From Candidatus Sifarchaeum marinoarchaea (lineage in GTDB: Archaea > Asgardarchaeota > Sifarchaeia > Borrarchaeales > Borrarchaeaceae), in NCBI GenBank assembly GCA_016294985.1, contig JAECRW010000001.1, positions 1-38,446 on the forward strand: DNA of 38,446 nucleotides, written 5' to 3'. Positions 32,540 through 38,446 of the stretch are shown here, one piece after another. How positions within the stretch are numbered: the stretch's first letter is position 1; each line of letters starts with the position of its first letter. The notes beneath the pieces were generated by a model. That model was given only the letters and a program-made list of their open reading frames with translations. It ran no database searches and was not told the origin of the DNA. Made by a program: the position numbers and the translations under genes.

Positions 32540-34189
32540 ATGGAACGTGGTTATCCCGATTACATGCTGGAGTCAATTGAACTCGTGAAACAGACGCGAG
32601 AAAGACGTCTAAAAGAAATTCCTGAACTTATGACACTTGAGGAAAGAGAGGCGATCCTAAGACAATATCATCCTGATTACAAAGAAGGTGGAAAGCGCAC
32701 CGTAAAGGTCGGTGTGAACGCTGGAGAACCCATGCCACATGAGGCAGCAGACCTGATTGAGGCTTATCCTCTTATCGAACCAGAACAAATCGATCTGTCG
32801 ACTATAGATTACGATTCAGACATTTTGATCATTGGCGCTGGTGGAGCTGGATTAACAGCTGCATTGTGGGCTGTAAACTCTGGTGCTGACGTTGATCAAA
32901 TACTAATGGTCACAAAATTGCGTATGGGCGATTCAAACTCGAAAATGTCTCAAGGTGGTATTCAAGCTGCAGATTGTGAGGACGATAATCCTGTTCTACA
33001 TTATTTAGATGTTATTGGGGGCGGACACTTCACAAACGACCCTGAATTAGTCAAGTGGCTAGTTCGGGAAGCCCCTATGATCATAAAATGGCATGAAGAA
33101 TTAGGTATAATGTACGATAAGGATGAGGAAGGTTGCATGTTTGTCGCACCAGGTGGAGGGACTTGCAGAAAGAGAATGCATTCTTGTAAAGACTATACTG
33201 GCATGGAGATCGTACGCGTTTTGATGGATGAGGCATTGAATCTAGATATACCGACACTTGAATTTACAAGTGCTGTGGAGTTACTTATGGATGATGCAGG
33301 TAAAGTTGCTGGAGCAGTTCTTTGGGATATGGAAAAAGAAGATTATTTCATTGCAAGAGCGAAAGCAACATTGATGGCAACTGGTGGTTTCGGACGACTC
33401 CATATTCAAGAATTTGCTACCACGAACCATTATGGCGCCACCGCAGACGGTCTGGTTATGGCAAACCGAGTAGGTGCGAGAATCATTGACATGGACTCAG
33501 TTCAGTATCATCCAACTGGAAGTTCATATCCTGAACAAATCGTAGGTCTTCTGTGCACTGAGAAATTAAGAGGAAGAGGCGCTCAGCCCGTAAACAAGTA
33601 TGGCGAAGAGTTCGTGTATCCGCTTGAGCCTAGAGATGTCGAATCAGCAGCTCTTATCAGAGAATGTGCTAAAGGAAATGGGCTTGTAACCCCGACTGGC
33701 ATGCCTGGAGTATGGCTGGACACTCCTCTGATCGATATTCTTCATGGTGAAGGCACTATCGAAAAGGAATTTTCAGCCATGTCTCTAAAGTACAAACGGT
33801 TTGACATTGACATGACACAAGATCCTATTTTTGTTTATCCAACGCTCCACTTCCAGAATGGCGGAATCGTAATTAACGAGCGTACTGGGGTTGTAGGTGT
33901 TCCCGGACTCTTTGCATCTGGTGAAACAACAGGCGGAGTTCATGGCAAGAACAGATTGATGGGTAACTCAATCTTGGACTATTGTGTGTACGGAAGACGA
34001 ATGGGCATCTACGCAACAGAATACGTCAAAAACGCAACAGTGGGCAAATTAAACTTAGATCACGTAACCAAATATACGAAATTATTAGAGGACGCTGGGG
34101 GAATTCCTCGCACTAGAAAGGCGCCTATTCTCCTCCCCGAGTATAGAGGCGAAAGGACAATATCCCATGCTTTAGCATTGCTCGGATAA
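32540..34189 (+). CDS. Soluble fumarate-reductase/succinate-dehydrogenase-like flavoprotein
   Basis: The 549-residue protein carries the FAD fold IIGAGGAGLTAALW (97-110) and the FrdA active-site blocks. These are HPTG (324-327), LRGRGAQ (343-349), PRDVES with the likely proton-relay Arg365, HFQNGG (His437) and HGKNRLMGNS (Arg472). The region that binds FAD covalently through a His in FrdA/SdhA (motif around SxHxxAxGG) reads SNSKMSQGG here, so the flavin should be non-covalent, as in soluble fumarate reductases and L-aspartate oxidase. A 90-residue helical N-terminal extension is unusual. With no membrane anchor gene nearby, this is a cytosolic enzyme, probably joined to Hdr in the manner of thiol:fumarate reductase. 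Fumarate is the likely but unproven substrate. Confidence 0.9.
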   Translation: MERGYPDYMLESIELVKQTRERRLKEIPELMTLEEREAILRQYHPDYKEGGKRTVKVGVNAGEPMPHEAADLIEAYPLIEPEQIDLSTIDYDSDILIIGAGGAGLTAALWAVNSGADVDQILMVTKLRMGDSNSKMSQGGIQAADCEDDNPVLHYLDVIGGGHFTNDPELVKWLVREAPMIIKWHEELGIMYDKDEEGCMFVAPGGGTCRKRMHSCKDYTGMEIVRVLMDEALNLDIPTLEFTSAVELLMDDAGKVAGAVLWDMEKEDYFIARAKATLMATGGFGRLHIQEFATTNHYGATADGLVMANRVGARIIDMDSVQYHPTGSSYPEQIVGLLCTEKLRGRGAQPVNKYGEEFVYPLEPRDVESAALIRECAKGNGLVTPTGMPGVWLDTPLIDILHGEGTIEKEFSAMSLKYKRFDIDMTQDPIFVYPTLHFQNGGIVINERTGVVGVPGLFASGETTGGVHGKNRLMGNSILDYCVYGRRMGIYATEYVKNATVGKLNLDHVTKYTKLLEDAGGIPRTRKAPILLPEYRGERTISHALALLG

Positions 34190-34199
34190 AAAGAGATGA

Positions 34200-36629
34200 A
34201 TGATAATGGCTAAGAAAATTGGTGCATTCATCTGCCAATGCGGCGGTAATATTTCCAATGTTGTTGACGTTGACAAAGTGGCAAAGGCGCTCGACGACGA
34301 AGATATTGAATTGGCAGAAATCGAAACGTACCTTTGCTCCGAACCCTCAATTGAGCGAATGAAAGAGGTCATTGAAGAAAAAGGGCTTGATCGACTTGTT
34401 TTAGCTTGCTGTACTCCGAAGATGCATTTGAAGAAGTTTCAGAGAGTACTCAAAGAAGCTGGAATAAATCCCGCACTTGTCGATGTTATTAACGTTAGAG
34501 AACACTGCAGTTGGGTTCATGAAAACGACCCTGAGGGTGCAACTCTAAAAGCCACCGATCTTGTTCGCGGAGGAATTAAAAGAATAGAAAAATCAGTACC
34601 TCTCGAAACAAAAGAAATTGATGTTACACCAAAAGTTTTAGTCGTTGGAGGAGGAATAGCAGGAATTATAGCCTCTCTTCGTGTGGCAGAGAATGGTATA
34701 GACTGCTATCTAGTTGAAAAAGAGCCAAGCATAGGCGGCCATATGATTCAATACCCAAAAGTGTTCCCGACACTTGATTGTAGTCAGTGTATTTTAACTC
34801 CTAAGTTAGGAGATGTCTGGGATTCGTCTATTCAGCTTTCCACCCTATCAGAAATAGAAGACATTTCTGGAACACTTGGAAACTGGAAGGTAAAGTTAAA
34901 ACAAAAAGCACGATATATTGATATTGAAAAATGTACAAGTTGCGGAGATTGTGCCAGATATTGTCCAGTAAAATGTATCAATGAATTTAATGTTGATTTA
35001 GATAAACGAAGTACAGCTTATATTCCTTTTCTTCAAGCAATTCCTCCAGTTTATACAATAGATCCTGAGCACTGCCTCTATTTTAAGTATGGGATTTGTA
35101 AGATTTGTCAAAAAATCTGTTCTGCAGACGCCGTAAAGTTAGATGACGCCGTAAAGTTTGCCGAAATAAACACAGGCGCTATAATTTTAGCAACTGGTTA
35201 TGATCTTTATGACCCAAGTGTTTTAGGAAGATACCTCTACGGCAAACATCCAAATGTCCTAACGTCACTACAAATGGAGCGAATGCTGGATATTACAGGA
35301 CCAACAACCAGCCGAATTGTTCGTCCAAGCGACGGAAAAAGTGTAAAAAAGGTCGCCTTTGTGCTTTGTGCGGGATCACGAAATAATGAAGCTGGAGCAA
35401 ATAGGGATGAAGGTGTTCCGTATTGCTCTACTGTATGTTGTCTCTATGCTCAGAAGCAAGCGATACTGTTGCGAAAACTCGATATTGACGTATGGATCCA
35501 CTACATCGACATTAGATCGCCAGGAACAAAATATGAAGACTTTTATCATCATACACAAGAGTTAGGGGTCAATTTCATCAAAGGTAAGATTTCTGAAATT
35601 ATGCCAACTCCCAATAATGATGGAAGACTTATAGTCCGTGCAGAAGATATGCTCATTAATAGGATGATTGAAAATGAAGTCGATCTTGTGGTTCTCTGTC
35701 CACCAATTCTGCCAAGCGAAGGAACTGAGGAGTTGGCACAGAAGTTAAAGGTTCCATTAAACGAATACAAATTCATATTAGAAAGTCATCCTAAATTAGA
35801 TCCGTTAGCGACAAAGAGGGAAGGAATTTTTGCAGCAGGAATGGCTACGGGACCAAAAGATATCCAGACAACAGTCTCTGAAGCTGAAGGGGCAGCCATG
35901 AAGGCCGTGAATTTTGTAAGTGCGAAAAAAGAAATCGAACCAAATAAAGCGTATATTATTCCTGAATTTTGTAATGGCTGTCGAGAATGCATTAAAATCT
36001 GTCCAGAAGAGGCAATTACAATTATAGACGAAAAAGCAGTGATCAATGATCTAGCGTGTACAGGTTGTGGATTATGTGTTCCTATATGCTCAGAGAATGC
36101 AATCGATATGCAAAGTTATTCAGAGGAACAATTACTCGCGCAGATTAAAGGAACGTTGGCGGATTCAAAGGCTGAACTGAAAATTTTGGTGTTCGTGGAA
36201 AAAGAACTGGTGTATACCGCAGCGGACATTGCAGGTGTTTCTAGACTAATCTATCCTAGCAGTGTTAGGTTTATACCGCTTCCAAGTAATGCGAGATTGA
36301 AACTTTCATACATTCTTTACGCTTTTGCGAATGGAGCAGACGGTGTCATGTTTTTGGAGGCGCCCGAAGAGGAAGGTCCTGTTCCAGAAGCACATAAGGC
36401 TGCAGAAAAAATAATTGAGGAATACCAAGAAGTGCTTGAGGACGACTATGATCTTGACAGTTCGCGTCTATGGTTTAGTCGAATCTTTGTGCCCGATTGG
36501 AGAAAACTCGCTACTGTTTTTGATTCATTCCATCAATTGATCGTGGATCTCGGCCCGTTGACCGATGAAGAACGTAAAGAATTAATGCAAGCGTGGTCTA
36601 AGGGGAAGAAGTTACCACAAGTTCAATAA
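34200..36629 (+). CDS. hdrA: HdrA with C-terminal cysteine-free MvhD-like domain (system 2)
   Basis: The 809-residue protein has a single full HdrA. It starts with the N-terminal domain FICQCGGNISN (10-20), followed by the FAD site VVGGGIAG (148-155) and the signature FPTLDCSQCILTPK (C194, C197). Next are [4Fe-4S] motifs CTSCGDCARYC (245-255), CNGCRECIKIC (591-601) and CTGCGLCVPIC (620-630). An MvhD-like domain (about 660-785) keeps the fold-specific text (TAADIAGVSR, NGADGVMFL), but the five cysteines present in MvhD of the first HdrA are E667, L670, P695, A721 and G726 here. The fused domain therefore cannot hold the [2Fe-2S] cluster. ATG 34206 is an equally good start. It is convergent with the MFS gene, with a 7-nt overlap of the coding ends. 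Confidence 0.93.
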   Translation: MIMAKKIGAFICQCGGNISNVVDVDKVAKALDDEDIELAEIETYLCSEPSIERMKEVIEEKGLDRLVLACCTPKMHLKKFQRVLKEAGINPALVDVINVREHCSWVHENDPEGATLKATDLVRGGIKRIEKSVPLETKEIDVTPKVLVVGGGIAGIIASLRVAENGIDCYLVEKEPSIGGHMIQYPKVFPTLDCSQCILTPKLGDVWDSSIQLSTLSEIEDISGTLGNWKVKLKQKARYIDIEKCTSCGDCARYCPVKCINEFNVDLDKRSTAYIPFLQAIPPVYTIDPEHCLYFKYGICKICQKICSADAVKLDDAVKFAEINTGAIILATGYDLYDPSVLGRYLYGKHPNVLTSLQMERMLDITGPTTSRIVRPSDGKSVKKVAFVLCAGSRNNEAGANRDEGVPYCSTVCCLYAQKQAILLRKLDIDVWIHYIDIRSPGTKYEDFYHHTQELGVNFIKGKISEIMPTPNNDGRLIVRAEDMLINRMIENEVDLVVLCPPILPSEGTEELAQKLKVPLNEYKFILESHPKLDPLATKREGIFAAGMATGPKDIQTTVSEAEGAAMKAVNFVSAKKEIEPNKAYIIPEFCNGCRECIKICPEEAITIIDEKAVINDLACTGCGLCVPICSENAIDMQSYSEEQLLAQIKGTLADSKAELKILVFVEKELVYTAADIAGVSRLIYPSSVRFIPLPSNARLKLSYILYAFANGADGVMFLEAPEEEGPVPEAHKAAEKIIEEYQEVLEDDYDLDSSRLWFSRIFVPDWRKLATVFDSFHQLIVDLGPLTDEERKELMQAWSKGKKLPQVQ

Positions 36630-37861
36630 AGTGTAGCTTCCCCATCATCAATTTTGAAGTCTACTGTTTCTTTCATTCTTATCGAGAATAATAGCAGGCC
36701 AGCTAAGGGTAGAATAGCCATAAGAGCCATCATTGTGGCGAGACCGAAAAGTTCAGCAAGGAATCCGGCTATGAGTGGTCCAATAGTAGCACCAATGCCC
36801 AAACTCGTCATAATAAGCCCCATTCCTTCACCTCTATTCTCTCTTGGGGCCACATCTGCAACAATTGTTGTCGCAGAGACCATAACTGATGCATAACCGA
36901 AAGCAACGAGAACCTGAGATGGAATCAATGCAACAGGTGTAGTGGAAAGGCCGAACCAAACAGCACTAATTCCACTGGCGGCGAGTCCCATTATCATGAC
37001 TGGTTTACGCCCAATTCGGTCACAGCAGAGTCCCATAGTCCACATGAAAATCGCTTGTGTCCCCATATTGAGCGCATAAAGTAATCCAACCTGTGCTGGT
37101 GTCCCGCCCACAGCAACTACATACAAAGGAAATAGGCTGTACAGGCCCAGAAGTCCTCCATGGCGGAGTATGAGCGTGACATAAACGGTTGATAGTCCTC
37201 GTTTTCGAACAAACTCATCTTTTTTGAACATCACTGTAAATCTTCGTTTCAGATCATTAACTACCTTTCTAAGGTTAGCAGGCTCATTACTGGGATTTAC
37301 TTGTGTTTCTAAGGCCTTGAAATCTGAAAAAACAAAGATAACAATAATTGCTGCAAGAAATGTTATGAAAGCAGCTGCAATGAAAGGGAATGTTATGGAA
37401 AATAATTCAACCAAAAAACCGCTTGCTAGGGCGCCAACAAACCATCCTGATGAGAGTGCCGCGTTCATTATGCCCATACCACTACCTCGTTTTTCCCCGT
37501 TTAGGTTCGAGGCGATGGCTAGTGCAATGGGAGTAAATGCTCCAACTGCAATTCCTCTGATCAAGCTCAAGCCAATGAGTTCGTAAACGTTCTTGGAGAA
37601 GTAAAAGCCTATCAAGATGAATCCTGAAGCAAAGAGACCACCCATCAAGAAAGGTCTTCTTTTTCGAAGAGTGTCGCTAAGAGAACCCCATATTACGGTA
37701 AATAAGAGGTAAGTGAGGAAAAATGACGAGAACAATATGCTGATTTCAATGAGATTTGCACCTAATTGTTCCGCGTAAAGTGGCAGAATAGGTGGAACAA
37801 TCATGTACGCAAAATAAGCAAAAAAAGCTGTAAAGTAAAGTGGTATCAGTTCTCTCCTCAT
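36623..37861 (-). CDS. MFS transporter
   Basis: This protein of about 412 residues has 12 membrane segments. The MFS signature between TM2 and TM3 reads WGSLSDTLRKRRPFLMGG, and its counterpart in the second half reads GLCCDRIGRKPVMIMG. A hydrophilic loop of about 50 residues lies in the middle (around PSNEPANLRKVVNDLKRRF). The best start is ATG 37861 (MRRELIPLYF), with AAAGGT 7 nt upstream; ATG 37894 would add 11 residues without a ribosome site. A TATA box lies 53 bp upstream. The substrate cannot be told. Drug or metabolite export is typical of this subfamily, which resembles the multidrug-efflux type. Confidence 0.9.
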   Translation of the reverse strand: MRRELIPLYFTAFFAYFAYMIVPPILPLYAEQLGANLIEISILFSSFFLTYLLFTVIWGSLSDTLRKRRPFLMGGLFASGFILIGFYFSKNVYELIGLSLIRGIAVGAFTPIALAIASNLNGEKRGSGMGIMNAALSSGWFVGALASGFLVELFSITFPFIAAAFITFLAAIIVIFVFSDFKALETQVNPSNEPANLRKVVNDLKRRFTVMFKKDEFVRKRGLSTVYVTLILRHGGLLGLYSLFPLYVVAVGGTPAQVGLLYALNMGTQAIFMWTMGLCCDRIGRKPVMIMGLAASGISAVWFGLSTTPVALIPSQVLVAFGYASVMVSATTIVADVAPRENRGEGMGLIMTSLGIGATIGPLIAGFLAELFGLATMMALMAILPLAGLLLFSIRMKETVDFKIDDGEATLY

Positions 37862-37913
37862 AATACTACCTTTTCCTAAAACCCATAGAATCAATATTTT
37901 TTAACGATTGCGA

Positions 37914-37921
37914 GATATAAA
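37914..37921 (-). promoter_or_regulatory. TATA box of the MFS gene
   Basis: The minus strand reads GTTTATATC, 53 bp before ATG 37861. No other TATA candidate of this quality lies in the spacer to 38097. Confidence 0.5.
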
Positions 37922-38097
37922 CGCATTTAGACTGATTAGAGATCTATAATACAAGAAAACAATAAGAAATCCAATAGAACAATGCTTTTAAGTTTATTGA
38001 ATTGGGATTTAGAAAATGCTTTTCGATAATAAAAAGAGAAAAGAAAATGAGCAAACAAACCTGCATGGCAATTAATTGATTTTTGGATGTATTATAG

Positions 38098-38446
38098 TTA
38101 TTGTGGTGGTCTTTCTCGCATTATAGCATATAATGAGGGCGGTTTAGGCGTACATTCGAGTTCGACTCGTATCGGATACGTTGAGCCAATATCATGTGTT
38201 TTTTCCAAACCATCCATAATTTCTTCAATTTTCTCTGTCGGAATGCCGAAAATAAGTTCACTGTCTGCAGCCATACCAAATCTTCTCGTTCCGTAACAAG
38301 GAAAAGCAATATTCACATCATTTCTAAGATAAGTTGCTGCTATACCTTCGGCACAGGTTCCCGCTTCCGCGGCAGTGGTAAATGAAAGCCTCTCACCAGT
38401 TTTCCAAGTGGTAGCATGAATCAATCTTGTCATTTGGGCAGGATTT
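38098..38446 (-). CDS. DUF169 family protein, C-terminal part, runs off the right edge
   Basis: The frame is open to the window edge, so the gene starts outside; ATG 38433 is internal. The visible 116 residues begin NPAQMTRLIHATTWKTGE and continue with TCAEGIAATYLRNDVNIAFPC and GTRRFGMAADSELIFGIP. This is the C-terminal block of DUF169 (G.PaQm..L......C.E......v...PC.G.R....s.El.iGiP). The family occurs widely in anaerobic archaea and bacteria; its function is unknown. The conserved Cys residues are consistent with a metal-binding or catalytic site. Confidence 0.8.
   Translation of the reverse strand, partial: NPAQMTRLIHATTWKTGERLSFTTAAEAGTCAEGIAATYLRNDVNIAFPCYGTRRFGMAADSELIFGIPTEKIEEIMDGLEKTHDIGSTYPIRVELECTPKPPSLYAIMRERPPQ

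Overview
The window looks like a piece of the chromosome of a strictly anaerobic archaeon. Evidence: a mevalonate kinase, heterodisulfide-reductase (Hdr) modules, TATA boxes of the form TTTATA/TTTAAATA 25-80 bp ahead of genes, Shine-Dalgarno sequences of the GGTG/GGAGG type, many TTG and GTG starts, and A+T-rich DNA. A single-domain Roadblock/LC7 protein and a very large helical-repeat protein would fit an Asgard-type (Promethearchaeota) genome, but nothing here proves the lineage. No rRNA or tRNA gene was recognised.

Layout. 1-900: the 5' part of a TnpB gene running off the left edge, then a small Cys-rich ORF. 969-5106 (minus): a cupin, an unknown protein, an HtpX-like M48 membrane protease and an NADP-type malic enzyme. 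5231-9218 (plus): mevalonate kinase, a polyprenol-kinase-like membrane protein, a CLC chloride channel and a TrkA-type NAD-binding protein. 9219-12364 is a disturbed stretch: a VIT1/CCC1-like transporter, a 5'-truncated LRR gene, a small membrane protein, a second TrkA copy lacking its Rossmann front, a DUF116 protein and a stub of an acyl-CoA dehydrogenase. 12547-17274: a YkgJ-type Cys-cluster protein and a 1380-residue helical-repeat protein with a triplicated N-terminal domain.

17690-22651 is Hdr system 1: a giant HdrA-HdrA-ferredoxin-MvhD fusion, HdrC and HdrB. A hairpin terminator and a Roadblock gene follow. 23250-23650 is a G+C-rich island that reads on the minus strand like the right end and omega-RNA of an IS200/IS605-type (TnpB) element with no tnpB beside it. 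23770-30129 holds a DUF4139 protein, an unknown protein, a HIT hydrolase, an APH-like kinase, the two subunits of class I fumarase and a small PPC-like protein.

30482-36629 is Hdr system 2, a six-gene unit of HdrC, HdrB, a [2Fe-2S]/[4Fe-4S] protein, a fumarate-reductase-like flavoprotein and HdrA with a C-terminal MvhD-like domain that has lost all five of its cluster cysteines. An MFS transporter and a partial DUF169 protein close the window.

Reading the genes together: malic enzyme, class I fumarase and a soluble fumarate-reductase-like flavoprotein give a pyruvate-malate-fumarate(-succinate) route, and the two Hdr systems look like cytosolic flavin-based electron-transfer machines. System 1 kept a cysteine-complete MvhD, which normally links HdrA to a hydrogenase or formate dehydrogenase. 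System 2 has a cysteine-free MvhD and a built-in flavoprotein. The most unusual items are that degenerate MvhD, the 1166-residue HdrA fusion, the triplicated domain on the helical-repeat protein, and the orphan omega-RNA-like island.
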